A stretch of 64,000 nucleotides of DNA from Hesperophylax magnus (GCA_026573805.1 JAIUSX010000122.1:682001-746000), one strand, 5' to 3'; counted from the first letter of the stretch, positions 10,460-21,089 are shown. Made by a program: numbers and translations. The notes: generated from the letters alone by a model not told the origin.

Positions 10460-10757
10460 GTATGTTCAATAGAACTTTTTTTGCAAAACTGAGTTATGAA
10501 TGCCAATATGTTCAATAGCCTATTGCGCATTAATGAAGTTAAAAAAAACATATTTTTTGGTTTTTAAGTGACATTTTTTAAGCATTTTTCGAGTGCCAAT
10601 ATCCACTCACGGAATAATGTTTTAGTTCTTATTTGTTCAATCTCCTGGATATTGAACATTCAAACACTCAAAGTTATTAATATAATATTTTTTAAAAGTT
10701 CATAGATATTTGTTCAACATCCCGCCGAACGTTGAGGTCTTTAATGTTCAATCTCCA
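10460..10757. promoter_or_regulatory. Cluster of TGTTCAAT(M)TCC motifs
   Basis: TGTTCAAT or close variants occur at 10463, 10509, 10634 (TGTTCAATCTCC), 10651-10662 (as complement of TGTTCAATATCC), 10711 (TGTTCAACATCC) and 10745 (TGTTCAATCTCC). Two more lie at 12385 (TGTTCAATCTCC) and 12405 (TGTTCAATATCC). They could be transposase-binding subterminal repeats of a DNA element spanning 10.46-12.42 kb, or upstream sites for the small exon at 10887. Function is unknown. Confidence 0.4.
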
Positions 10758-10886
10758 CTGTCGACCAATCAGGAGCCGGCTAGATAAAATGTGCGGCCAT
10801 GTTGATTTTTAGTTGTTTTCTAACAACGAAATTGTTCCACGAAAAATACGTTTAATTGCGAATATATACTGTTATTGAACTAAAAA

Positions 10887-10942
10887 ATGACTTCACCGAC
10901 TCCAGAATCAATAAACCTAAGAACAGTGGCTAAAATAGAAAG
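10887..10942 (+). CDS. Candidate short first exon (MTSPTPESINLRTVAKIE...)
   Basis: An ATG at 10887 opens 18 codons that run into AAAG|GTAACT, a good splice donor at 10943. It lies 130 bp downstream of the TGTTCAAT cluster. The codons look coding but the peptide is too short to identify, and no matching acceptor or second exon is evident before the SINE at 11665. Confidence 0.2.
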
Positions 10943-11664
10943 GTAACTCTTAAAATTATGTCATTTATAGGCTTTTTCACCATATTTTACATGTACTTCT
11001 TGTTTTGCTAAGCAAATATACAGGTTGCTTAATTTATTATTTATTTATTTACAAACTTAGGACTTTTACATAAAATGAGTATTATTAAATTATATTAGTG
11101 CATTAAAACTTATTTTTATTCAAGACATACAACAAAAGAGCCAGGACATGGAAATGTGCAAAAAGTCGACTGTCCTCATAGTCTGATTGAAAGACATCTA
11201 CGACACATATTTTTTCCGTTATCACTGCTGAGATCGCTGATGAAAACGAAGTTCAAATATTTCAATTTTGAATTTATTCAATCAAAAGTTTCATATTTTT
11301 TGTATTTTTTAGTCACATAAAAAACAATAAACATATTCTTATGTAGGAACTACAATTAAACCAACTAGGCAAACGACTAACAACAATAAATGTAATGTTA
11401 AATAGCGCACACCCATAACCCAAATCGCGGGATATTGTAATTTTAGGATTTTAAGAGCTGAAAGTATTTAAAAAAATAATATTTTTCTCACGATAATCAA
11501 CATAAATAATAAGCTCACGGCAAATAAGACCTTCCGAAAGAAAAAAAATCTTTCTAAAGTAAGTAAACTTTAAAAAATTACATTTGTCAAATGTAGGTAA
11601 CGAAACAATAAAAAAACAAATTTTCAACTGAAAATTGAACTTCAATAATTTTTCTCATCACTCG
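10943..11664. other. No gene seen
   Basis: Very AT-rich; only spurious short frames. No repeat of this window was recognised in it. Confidence 0.3.
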
Positions 11665-12080
11665 GGATTTTTTTTTATGGAATACCGCACACAGTCTCAA
11701 GTGCTCCCAACCATCTGGAGCCAGTGAGACTATGGAATCCCCAATTGGGGTATATTGTGAGGCTGAAGGTAGTGTGGAGGGGAAGGAGATGGAGAGGAGA
11801 AAGAGAGGAAGGAGGATGAAGGAGAAGAGAGATGGTATGTGAGTATCTATTCAGATCTGATCACCAAACACGGCTAAAGCCATTTCAATTCTTATGGTGG
11901 TCTTCACACCATATCTTCCTCTCTGGAACATGCCGCAAATAGACTATATGTTATTTTAAATTAATAATTTGTGAAAATAACATAAATGAATCAAATAAAA
12001 TTTACTTGCGCACGCCGGGATTTGAATCCGCGACCTCCGGATTTCTAGTCAAGAGTACCCCTGGACCACGGAGGCCGTAA
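11665..12080 (-). mobile_element. tRNA-headed SINE, full-length copy
   Basis: On the minus strand the element starts near 12078 with a tRNA-like head: GGTCCAGGGG resembles the A box and GGATTCAAATCC the B box (12015-12080). A ~330-bp body follows with TGGTGGT/CGGCTAAAGCC-type blocks, a CT-rich stretch and the conserved palindrome CCCCAATTGGGG (11740-11751). It ends in a poly(A) (plus-strand T9 at 11668-11676). The head does not fold into a clean tRNA. Related copies lie at 20742-21089 (-), 44280-44757 and 50312-50789 (+), and 55372-55446 (+). The polarity and A-tail fit LINE-mobilised Pol III retroposons. Confidence 0.65.
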
Positions 12081-12423
12081 TACGTACGATGTAAGAATAT
12101 TTCACATCACGCATGCACCGACAACCGATAGTAGTATATTAGCGGTAGGTACCTTTGTACTTGTGCATTGTTTTCAAACTTCCAAAATATTGGATGATTT
12201 ATATAGAGCAGTTTTTGTGAAAAATCAACTCAAGGACTCTGTTAGTATATTTTAAAGTAATACTTGTCAACTACTAACTAAGATAAAAGTAAAGCATTTG
12301 AAATCTGAAAATCACCCTGTATATACAATTTACCACTAATTGGTTAATTGAACGAAAAATACCTCAAACTTATGGGAGCCGAATTGTTCAATCTCCAGAT
12401 GAGATGTTCAATATCCAAAATAA
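12081..12423. other. No gene; right-hand TGTTCAAT motifs
   Basis: AT-rich flank containing two TGTTCAAT motifs (12385, 12405) just before the R1-like element begins. Confidence 0.3.
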
Positions 12424-13242
12424 TCCAATAATATCATACTCAACGGTTTTGAACGGCCCACGCCCCTCAAACAACCAACTGTGTTATTTTATCCAACCAA
12501 TGCCGAAGGAAAGACATCTGATCGACAGATACAAAAGACCCTGGTTGAAATTCTTGACCCAAAAAAGGATGGTTTTCAGGTGGTCCGCACCAGAAAAATT
12601 AAAGGAGCAGGCCTTGCTCTACAGACAACAACATCTGGAGGCCTAGACAACATTAAAGAGGCGGAGGAAAAACTCACAGCACAGGGGATAAAAATGATTG
12701 CCCCATTAGGCAGATTACCTAAAATAGTTCTGTACGATGTCCCTAGAGGAGATGCAAATTCGGACGCAGCCCTATTCGAAGAGATTTACGTGAACAACTT
12801 AGCAGACAAGGAAATCCTTACTAAAGAAGATCATCTGCGCACCATGCGAAGGGTATCGCTCTTCGGAAAGAGGGAAGGCTCCTCGATGAACATGATAATC
12901 ACGTGCCATCCGCAAGCTAGGAAAATCTTGATTGACAACGGTCACTGCTTCCTGGGCTGGAATGCCTGTAGAGTAAGAGACTTCATAGGTGCTACCAGAT
13001 GTTTTAAATGCCACTTATATGGATATATTTCCAAGGTATGCACCCAAGAAATAATTATTTGCCGACACTGTGCCGCTACCGGACACGAGTATGACGCCTG
13101 CCCTAACAAGGCTAAGGCACCTGTCTGTGCTACATGCAGCCGCTTCAAGAAGCCATCAAACCACGCGACTGGCGACAGACAATGCCCGGCCCAGTTAGCA
13201 GCTGTAAACGCACAAGTGCGAATGACGGACTATGGTAACTAA
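12424..13242 (+). pseudogene. Retrotransposon ORF1 (gag-like, CCHC zinc knuckles), N-terminally truncated
   Basis: The frame runs from just after TAA 12421-12423 to TAA 13240-13242. Conserved blocks include PTVLFYPTN, LAxQxxTSGGLDN-like sequence, a central IMIxxHPQARK-like segment, then three zinc knuckles: CFKCHLYGYISKVC, CRHCAATGHEYDAC and CATCSRFKKPSNH...C. The first has Tyr (YGY) where the CCHC histidine usually stands (YGH), so that knuckle is probably damaged. ORF1 proteins bind element RNA and form the RNP. No in-frame ATG precedes the conserved part; a GTG sits at 12481. The 3' end overlaps the ORF2 start by 11 nt. Confidence 0.75.
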
Positions 13243-16030
13243 TCATACCCTTTTCTCCATAGGACAAATAAACCTCCAGAGATCTCGAGCAGCCACTCTT
13301 AAGGCGCTGAAGGTCATGTCCGACCGGAAAATTGACCTCATGCTCATCCAGGAGCAATACACCTGGCGAGGAAAAACACCTGTAAGTCATCCAGGGGCGG
13401 TGCTTGAAGTAGGTAGTTCACCGGAGGCGGGTGTCCTGATCAACACTTCGTTGATCAGCCCCCTCTTCCTGGCTGGACTATCGAACGAACACCAAACCTG
13501 CGTTTCTATTAACTTTGGCGAGATTGAAATTATCTTAATATCAGTCTAATTTAAATACAGTAATCCTGCTGGACCACACATCCTGAGCTTGACGCGCGCC
13601 CTCAACGCGCTTAAAGGCCGTAACATAGTTATAGGAGGTGACTTTAACGCTCGCTCCCCTATGTGGTTTGATGACAGTAATCATAGAACGGAACGCTCAG
13701 ACGCCGTTGAAGATCTTATTGCAGCGCAAGGTCTACTACTATTAAATGAACAGAGTAGTCTAACTACTTTTTCAAACACAATGGGTGAGAGCAACATTGA
13801 TCTAACTCTTTGCTCTGGATCTGTTGTAGCCAGGATGTCGAACTGGATGGTCCATGAAAGTGCTATAATATCGGATCATAGATTAATTACCTTTACTGTA
13901 GGGGTCCAGAAGACCCGAGCTCCAAGAACCTCCTGGAACTTCAAAACTAAAGGGGCGAATTGGGATAATTTTGGGGAGGCTCTACGTGACACCTTAAGGG
14001 GATTTTATAACGTAGCAGCAAATGATCCAGATAATTTGGGGAATTACTTTAACGCGGCCGTTGTGTCAGCTGCTGAACGGTCTTTGGGAAGAACAAACCC
14101 GAAAACTGTTATTAGGACGCCGTGGTGGTCGAGTGAGTTGACTTTGCTGAAGGGTGAATATAAGAGGGCTTTCAGGGCACTTGGCTCCCTTAAGAGGAGT
14201 GGTGGTACGCAAGATATGATCACTCTTCTTAAGGGTCGTGTCTCTGGAGCCAGGAGAGCCTTCAAGCATGCTATCCTCTCGGCAAAACGAACTGCATGGC
14301 ATAATTGGGTAAACCAAGTGGGTAACGCCAACCCGTGGGAAATCCACAGCGCTATTGAAAAAACGGGGAAAGGATCTGACCGGTATTTGACTAGTATTAT
14401 ATCGGATAATCCCAATGGGAACTCTGAGAGTACTGATGTGACTACCACTCTTAACACTTTTCTGGGTAAATTAGTTCCGCTAGATTCAGTCACCGGGGAA
14501 AACGACCACCATAAACAGATAAGAGCTCTGTCACGGCTCCCACCTAGAATCCTTGCCCAGGAGGATAGCATATTAACTGTAACCAAAGCTGAAATTGATG
14601 TTATAATTAAGGGTTTAGGTCCAAAGAAGGCACCAGGGCACGATCGGCTTAATGGAATAATAGCGAAGAATGTCTGGATCCATGCCAAGGAAGAGTTGTT
14701 CCAGGTTATGGAGACATGCTTGCGTATAGGAATTTTCCCCACAGAATGGAAGAGAGGCGTGCTCAAGATAATTCCAAAAGGAAACGACAAACCAAAGACG
14801 GATGTAAAGGCTTTTCGTCCAATAACATTGTTATCTGTTTTCAGCAAAATTTTAGAGGCTTTGATTAGTAATAGACTGCAGCAAACTCTATCTCCGGCGT
14901 CTGAGCGGCAATTTGGCTTCGTCCCTGCGAAATCTACGGAGCACGCCTTCATGTATGCGCTTGAGTGGGTGAAGGTCTGTCCCAAGAGGTATGTCATTGG
15001 AATCTTTTTAGATATCACTGGTGCCTTCGATCATGCGTGGTGGCCGATGTTGCTCACCAAAGTTAAAAATAGAGGATGTCCAGCTAATCTTTTCAAAATT
15101 AACTGTGACTATCTAAATGAAAGGACAATTGAAATCACTTTTGGAGATCAAAAAATAGTCCGTAAGGTGGACAAGGGATGCCCACAAGGCTCCATTTTGG
15201 CACCTAAATATTGGAACATTAACTTTGATGATTCCTCCAGGTTGCCCTTGCCTGAAGGATGCACATCGGTGGACTACGCTGATGACAAATTGTATTTGGT
15301 CTCGGGGGACAGCAGAAGGGAAGTGGAAGGGAAGGGTGAAGAAGGTTTACGAGTAATACTCAGCTGGGGAGAGAGAAATAAGATGAACTTCGCCCCCCAA
15401 AAGACCGTGGGACTCTTAATGAAGAGTTACCTCAGTAGAGCAAGAAACCCATCCATCAAAATGGGAGTCTCCACCATTCGATTTGCTGAATCCGTTAAAT
15501 ATCTTGGTGTAACACTAGATCGATCGTCCAGTTTTTTAACACATGTTAAAGAGGTCTCCAACAAGGCCCAGGCCCTCTTCTTGAAGTTGAGAAGAATCTC
15601 AACAGTCGAGTGGGGTTTGCGTTCCCCTGAGCTGCGACTACTTTACAAGGGAGTATACGTGGCTCAAGTCTCATATGCTGCCTCTGTGTGGGAGCACCGT
15701 CTGGGGAATTCACTCATACTCTCGGCACTCAAGAGGGGTCAGCGAACCCCCTTGTTGGCGCTCTCCGGCGCTTATAGAACCGTAGCTTCGGACGCTTTGC
15801 CTGTTTTGGCCGGCATATTGCCAATCGATCTAGAGATCAGGGAGGTTCTAACTAAAAAGAAGATGACCAGGGGACTTCCTGCCACCCATCTTGGTGTAAA
15901 GCTGCTGCCACACGCAAAGCTCACATCAACAGATAATATAAAGCACAATAGCGCTCGCCATACAATCCCATACAGACCCGACACACGTAAAAAGATAACG
16001 CGCTATAAGTGTGGTTCTGAACTTCGCTAA
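13232..16030 (+). pseudogene. R1-like ORF2 (endonuclease-reverse transcriptase) with one nonsense codon
   Basis: ATG at 13232 lies inside the end of ORF1 (ATGGTAACTAA overlap). One frame continues to TAA at 16028-16030 except for a single in-frame TAA at 13547-13549. Upstream are IGQINLQRSRAAT and LIQEQYTW (endonuclease N-terminus). Downstream are IGGDFNARSPMW (residues 134-145), ISDHR, then RT motifs KAPGHDRLNG, FRPITLLSVFSK, QFGFVPAKST, LDITGAFDHAWW, PQGSILAP and YADD at residues 682-685 (15275-15286). It ends near 932 codons without the usual R1 C-terminal Cys-His finger, so the C-terminus may be truncated or diverged. Apart from the one stop, the copy looks young. Confidence 0.8.
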
Positions 16031-16255
16031 CCGAATTTATTTTACGTAACCGCTCCCGACGCGATATTTGAAAAGTTATGCGTCCCCCTCTCCGCCGTAA
16101 AAAGGAGAGGGGGTCATTTTAATTACGGAGCTACCAACTAAGTTCCGTGTTCCCTTTGACAGCCATGACATAAGCAGCCTAATAATGCATTTCTTATTTA
16201 TTATGTTAGCTCATATCGTCATGTGTGCTAGTAAATTTAGAAACATAAAAAAAAA

Positions 16256-16954
16256 CTTTATTTGGCAAACATACTTAACATATATTTAAAATATAAATAT
16301 AATCAATATTTCAATTTGAAGTAAACAAATTTTCGCCCTTTCAAAATTAATCATATTTTTAACTCAGTATGTTTATATGGTAATATCATTCGGTTTTTTG
16401 ATAAAGTTGGACGGCCTGATACCTACATAGAGAAGCTTCTAGTTTGTTCGTTTGTTGATTGTTTTCAATTGTTTTCAATTGTTTTCCTGGGTAATCTGGT
16501 TTGCTCTCGTCAGCTCTCGTGCTCTCTTCTCGTTCCCTGCCCTGGTGTTGGTCCTTGCCGCCTTTGCCTTCGACATTTCAAATCGACGTGTGCTTATTTT
16601 ACATTAATTTATTATATGTCGCTTTCGTTGATCGGCGTGCGAACTGCGAATTTCCTGATTCGACGGAGAGGTTATGTCAGGTTATATGAAAATGCGCTAT
16701 TTACGCGCAGATTGTTTAAAATCTAAAAAGTTTATAAATAGCATTTATAATTATATAGTTGGCGGCATCATCATCTGAGGATGAGCTGTCCAACAGATCC
16801 AGCAATAGACGACAAGTATCATCCATTTCGAAAACGTGCTCAAGCTGTCAGTAAGTAAAGTTGTCACATTGACAGATGAAATTATGTTCCTCGGCCGCTC
16901 TCGAATTCAACTGACCCCTTCTCCTACCATAGGAAGAAATATTTGATAGCGTCG
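16256..16954. other. No gene established
   Basis: AT-rich. A plus-strand open piece at 16765-16850 (SSSEDELSNRSSNRRQ) runs into CTGTCAGTAAGT. It resembles an acidic exon with a donor site, but there is no partner exon. Confidence 0.3.
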
Positions 16955-17040
16955 TGTGTCGGTAGAAAAGATGATGCGCTGTACATTAACTTTTGATGTG
17001 AGCTTTGCGTGTGGCAGCAGCTTAACTCTTACGCCGCACA
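16955..17040 (-). pseudogene. Short reverse-oriented fragment of the R1-like ORF2 C-terminus
   Basis: The minus strand matches the last part of the 13.2-16.0 kb ORF2: GCTGCTGCCACACGCAAAGC then TCACATCAA are shared (source near 15900-15930, copy near 17000-17025). A CCGACACACG block further along corresponds to 15977. Confidence 0.6.
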
Positions 17041-17090
17041 CTGGGGCAAGAGTGATGAAAAACGCCCTTTATTCACAGGGACGTTTTTAA

Positions 17091-17106
17091 CCCATTACCT
17101 CCATGA
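17091..17106 (+). repeat. piggyBac left terminal inverted repeat
   Basis: CCCATTACCTCCATGA, exact complement of 19666-19681; TTAA immediately outside. Confidence 0.93.
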
Positions 17107-17452
17107 CGATGCCTATAGGCATCAAAAAAATAGATGAAAAGTATGATTTTTTTTTCACTGTGAATAAAGCTAAATCCCACCAAGTTGTTATGCAGCATTT
17201 ATAGATTGGTATGTTAGCTTTCAATAATTAACATAATTTAATAAATTTTATTGATTATTCTATTTTTAATATTTTTTTTACTAAAGCCCTGAAAATAGAC
17301 CCATTTTGAAAAAAAAAATTAAAAATTAAAACGGAAAAAAATAAAACATGTGTGAATCACATATTGTTATCAAAAGATGAAATAGTCGACAACACTGTTT
17401 CAACATAGTATTATATGCATAAGATGACCGCTGGATGTCACTGAAATCAGGT

Positions 17453-17480
17453 GATGCCTGCGCGCAACGTTTGGAGGTTA
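17453..17480 (+). repeat. piggyBac inner inverted repeat, left arm
   Basis: Pairs with 19512-19539 (23 of 28 positions). It lies 362 bp inside the left end but only 142 bp inside the right end, an asymmetric layout seen in other piggyBac elements. Probably a transposase-binding site. Confidence 0.7.
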
Positions 17481-17589
17481 GCTGTGACAGTGTTTTCATA
17501 TGTTTTTGGTTAGCTTGCCTTCAAATAATACGGTTTTGTTGTGTTTTTATGGGTGATTTTTATTAAAAATAATAGTTAGTCTGCAGTTT

Positions 17590-19315
17590 TCGGATATTTT
17601 TAAACAGAGAATGTTGATGAACAGACGGACGAAGAGCTGATTGACGATGATTTGATGGCAAATCATGACTTGACTGGAATCAGCCTTCGACATCCTCTGG
17701 TGCGAGTCGTAATACCTTGCGAATATCTATTTAAAATGCACCACCAGCCAAAAAATTGAAACTACAGTAAACTGTTGCGTTGCTGAACCGCTGAATGTGG
17801 TGCATACAGATATGTACGATAAGCTGAAGTCTTATAATGCTTTTCAAGTATTTTCATTATTCTTTGATGACGAAGTGATTCAGTTTATTCTTGAGAGGAT
17901 GATCAAATACGCTCGATTTAAAACCAATACCGAATTCCAGTAAGATATATACGAATTGAAGCGTTTTCTTGGATTCTGTGTTGATCGGCTACAATACATT
18001 GCCATCTACCACAGATTATTATTCGTCTGACCCGACCTTGGGTGTAAGCGTCATCAAAAAAGGAACCAACGTCCACATTTTGAGCTTATAAAACGCTATA
18101 TACATTTTTGCGATAACAACAATCTAGATATAACCGACAGAATGGCTAAGGTATAATAATGACTAACGTTCCATCTTTATTTGTATTTGATGTTTTTGCA
18201 CACAAACTTTCCATCGACGAGCAAATGGTGCCATATTTCGGTCGACATTATTGCAAGATGTACATTAAGAATAAGCCAATCAAAATTGGCTACGAGATTT
18301 GGTGTCTTGCTTCCTCCGAAGGCTACCTGTTTCCAAGCAATGCCATATTCCTGAGCATCTGATACATATGACCCCGTATTAGGTCAAAGATTATCCTTCG
18401 TACTGTCTATGATGGAATATATAGAGTTCCCCGCACGCCATGAGTTATTTATGGACAATTTCTTCACATCTCACCATTTGATGTGTATCCTGAAGGATAA
18501 AAGAATGTGCGCTACTGGCATATGTAAGCCAGTTCGCTTCCCAACCTTGAAGCTTCAGGCAAGTTGAAGACAGGAAAGTAATTGCCTAAAGGTAACATTT
18601 TCTTCTATATTTCCCTTGCGCATAGCGAACATTTACCTAGCAGGTGAATTTGATGCGGTGGTAGACGTAGAAAGCCAAATCCTCGTATACCGTTGGTTAG
18701 GACAACCGTGAAGTAACAGTGGCCACGAACTATGATCGAATGGAGCCAGTAAGTCAAGTGCAGAGTTGGCAGAAATTGAAGAAAGACAAAAAAGGCAAAG
18801 TTTTGAAGGAAGCATGCAAAAAAAATCGGTTGCCCAGCGTGCCTACACGAAATTATAATTTGGGAATGGGTGGGGTAGACCTCCATGATAATGGTATACA
18901 AAATTATCGGGTCAACATTCGGTCAAAGAAGTGGTACTGGCATTTATTTGCATCTTGCCTGAGCAGCACTCTTTTAAATGGATGGAAGTTGCTATGCTTC
19001 TTTAGGAAGTACGAGCATGATATGGGAAACCAGATGACTAGGCGACAGAGAAAACCTTCCCAGAAGGCATTCCGTGTGGAGCTTACCCGTACTCTTTTAT
19101 TGTCTTTTCCAAATCAGGTCAATGCCGAATTCGGAGAATCTCGTGTGAAGGAAGATGGGAATCGTGTGCGTCGAATGCAAGAATTTCATTTGACATATCG
19201 TGGCGAATTTCGAATTCGTTGGGCTCTATGTAAAAAAAAAATCCAACAGTCTATCGATGCCGGGCCTGCAACCGCGCCCTTCATTTTGACTGCTTCGAAC
19301 GGTATCACTTAGAGA
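17590..19315 (+). pseudogene. piggyBac transposase (PGBD/DDE_Tnp_1_7 type), multiply broken
   Basis: Pieces in order: an acidic N-terminus near 17610 (DEQTDEELIDDDLMANHD); 17830-17940 with SYNAFQVFSLFFDDEVIQFI; 17945-18150 RLxxI and HFCDNNNLDITD; 18170-18360 LSIDEQMVPYFGRHYCKMYI (first catalytic Asp) and KIGYEIWCLASSEGYL; 18450-18480 FMDNFFTS in another frame (second Asp); 18860-18960 MGGVDLHDNGIQNYRVNIRS with KKWYWHLF (third Asp). The C-terminal Cys-rich finger (YRCRACNRALHFDCF, from 19246) is reached only after a frameshift at the A-run 19231-19240. Stops at 17941, 18362 and others make it inactive. Confidence 0.85.
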
Positions 19316-19511
19316 ATAATTTGGTTAGTTTTCCTCATTCTAGAAGGTTTTTTCTAATATTGAATTTTTTGTTATTTTGTGTATTTTCCATTAATAAATT
19401 GTATTTTCATTGAATTATAAACAATGGCAATTATTTATTTTAAATTATCAATATAAATCATACAGTTTACTGCATTTTACCCATACTTGACGTAAATTTT
19501 GCTTAGGGGGG

Positions 19512-19539
19512 TTACCTCCAAGCGTTGCGTTTAGGCATC
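19512..19539 (-). repeat. piggyBac inner inverted repeat, right arm
   Basis: Complement reads GATGCCTAAACGCAACG then CTTGGAGGTAA, matching the left inner arm. Confidence 0.7.
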
Positions 19540-19665
19540 AATTTTCTAGACGCTCCGGTGAGAGGGTGGGTGGGCGGAAAATTCTAAAACTGATTTTGGG
19601 CTCTCCTTTAAGTCTATACTATCGGGTTATAATGATGATTCGAGTTTATAAAAATAAAAATAAAA

Positions 19666-19681
19666 TCATGGAGGTAATGGG
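19666..19681 (-). repeat. piggyBac right terminal inverted repeat
   Basis: TCATGGAGGTAATGGG, exact complement of 17091-17106; TTAA immediately outside. Confidence 0.93.
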
Positions 19682-19810
19682 TTAAGAGAAAATTTGAATG
19701 TGGAAAGGAAGGTTATAAAAAAACAAAAAATTTAAATACATAATATATGTAAACTTTATTATGTACATATTATATATACACGATTTAAATAAATAAATAA
19801 CAATAAAAAA

Positions 19811-20057
19811 TTAATTCTCTTTATCCGGCTTGTTTGAGTCAAAATCACTATCATCATCATCATCACCATCATCAACACTACCATCATCACGATCATCATC
19901 ATAATCGTAATCGTCACTACCATCATCATCATCCTGAGTACTTGAATAACTTTCACCTGTCGGCTGTAATGGTGGAGCCATTAGCAGTTCTACCGCTTCT
20001 TTGGGGAGTGTGGTCAACTTTTTTTTGGCTGCTTCCTTTTGCTTGTTATCAGAAGAT
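19811..20057 (-). CDS. C-terminal exon with Lys-rich then Asp-rich tail, unknown gene
   Basis: The minus strand has an acceptor-like TTTTTGTCATCAG before 20057, then an open frame: SDNKQKEAAKKKLTTLPKEA, a Pro-rich LMAPPLQPTG segment and an acidic run of Asp/Ser/Tyr (DDDDGSDDYDYDDDRDDG), ending DKEN-stop at 19811. The DNA is a (CATCAT)n-like low-complexity tract on the plus strand. It is probably the last exon of the gene whose larger exon is 20091-20740, since strand and spacing fit, but a donor in matching phase was not found. Confidence 0.45.
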
Positions 20058-20090
20058 CTGATGACAAAAACAACAAATTGAAAACATATT

Positions 20091-20740
20091 TTATAATTCC
20101 TTAGAATTGAGTGTACGTATTACATCGCCATGAGCGAAGACCAAACGCTTAATGGTAAGATTGAGCATTGTCTGCAAATCAACATGAACTGAAGTATCAC
20201 TAACATTGATTTTTGCAGTCACTGGGTAACATTCCTTTTTTGCGGCCTGTACAATTTTACAAGACGGATATAGTTTTGAAGCGTTTGATCTTATGACATT
20301 GTATTGGTGTCGAGATAATCCCGCTTCCACTACGAGTGCTACAGCATCCTCTCCTGACATTGTAACTGTTAAAAGAGAATTTCTATAAGCTTTTAAATAT
20401 TTACTGGGACTTGATGAATCCGATAAAATATCAGTGATTGCTATAGACGCCTCTTTCTGTCCTGTAGCTCTAAGTTTCATTTGTGAGGCATAAACTAATT
20501 CAGTTAGAGGAGTAGACTTTCTCAAATCCAGAGTCTTTTGTCGTTTCATTCGTTTTGTACACTGATCAAAGGTAGTTTTCGGGCGACCGGGACCACCGCG
20601 TTTTAGTGTAAGATTAGGGAAAGAAATTGATGAATCCAGCCATGTTTTATTTTTCTCCAGAAATCTTACTTCAATCCGGTGCGCTGCTACCCATCGTGAA
20701 TAGTGTTCCGATTTGAAGCGATTTATCCTTCTCGAAATAT
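20091..20740 (-). CDS. Large exon of an unrecognised, possibly transposon-associated insect gene
   Basis: From the SINE junction at ~20740 the minus strand is open to TAA at 20091. The order is a basic INRFKSEHYSRWVAAHRIEV segment, KRGGPGRPKTTFDQCTKRMK (AT-hook-like GRP), KKYL-type SKYLKAYRNS, AGLSRHQYNVIRSNA, KLYPSC, AAKKECYP and VDLQTMLNLTIKRLVF. I have the impression of a multi-copy insect family built on an LSxxQYxxIR...YPSxKxVxxAKxxCYP core, but cannot name it. The upstream end is cut by a SINE insertion, so the local gene is interrupted unless the SINE sits in an intron. Confidence 0.5.
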
Positions 20741-20741
20741 T

Positions 20742-21089
20742 TTTTCTTTTTTTTTTTTTTTTTTATAGTGAATACCTCACAAGAGTCCCAACTGCTCCCG
20801 TCTGGAGCCAGTGAGACTATGGCATCCCCAATTGGGGGATGTTGTGAGGCTGAAGGTAAGTGGGGAAGGGAAAGAGGAAGGTGGGGAAGTACCTGGCTAT
20901 TCAGATCTAGTCACTAAACACGGCTAAAGCCATTTGGAGCAACGTTTCAATTCTGAATGGTGGTCTTAACACCAGGGCGATACTGGTAGTATCTTCCACT
21001 CTGGAACTTGCCGCAAATATACTATATATTATTTTAATTAATTAATTGTGAAATAACACAAATTAATCAAATAAAATTTATTTGCGCAC
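20742..21089 (-). mobile_element. SINE copy, 5'-truncated (lacks tRNA head)
   Basis: Same family as 11665-12080: poly(A) on the minus strand (plus T-run 20741-20764), the CCCCAATTGGGG palindrome at 20826-20837, the CGGCTAAAGCC block and the right-hand AAATAAATTTTATTTGATTAA region. The copy stops at GCGTGCGC (21082-21089) where the full copy continues into the tRNA-like head. It sits between two open minus-strand segments of the gene at 20091-21363. Confidence 0.7.

Larger units (their letters stand above)
12424..16255 (+). mobile_element. R1-clade-like non-LTR retrotransposon, slightly 5'-truncated
   Basis: Two overlapping ORFs (gag-like ORF1 with zinc knuckles, then APE endonuclease-RT ORF2) followed by a ~220-bp 3' UTR. 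The UTR carries the hairpin-prone GCGTCCCCCTCTCC...GGAGAGGGGGTC (16080-16112) and ends in A9 at 16248-16256. The 5' end is missing: ORF1's frame opens after TAA at 12421 without an ATG. A small reverse-oriented piece of the same family is at 16955-17040. Confidence 0.75.
17087..19685 (+). mobile_element. piggyBac-family DNA transposon with perfect 16-bp termini and TTAA target duplication
   Basis: The left end is TTAA (17087-17090) + CCCATTACCTCCATGA (17091-17106). The right end is TCATGGAGGTAATGGG (19666-19681) + TTAA (19682-19685): exact inverted termini starting CCC, flanked by the TTAA duplication diagnostic of piggyBac. Element length is 2,591 bp. A second, inner inverted pair (17453-17480 and 19512-19539, 23 of 28 matching) starts GATGCCT. 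The exact palindrome GATGCCTATAGGCATC sits next to the left end (17108-17123). The enclosed transposase is broken. Confidence 0.93.

Noticed and set aside
12015..12080. Functional tRNA gene
   Set aside because: A-box and B-box words exist but stems do not pair properly and the sequence continues into a SINE body with a poly(A) end.
14044..15018. 324-codon minus-strand open frame
   Set aside because: Lies wholly inside the R1-like ORF2 on the plus strand; no recognisable domain, antisense shadow.
19759..20061. Met/His/Asp-rich frames on both strands (MMMVVTIT..., HYHHHHHHHQ...)
   Set aside because: Produced by the GAT/ATC low-complexity tract; only the frame giving the Asp-rich tail after a splice acceptor is supported.
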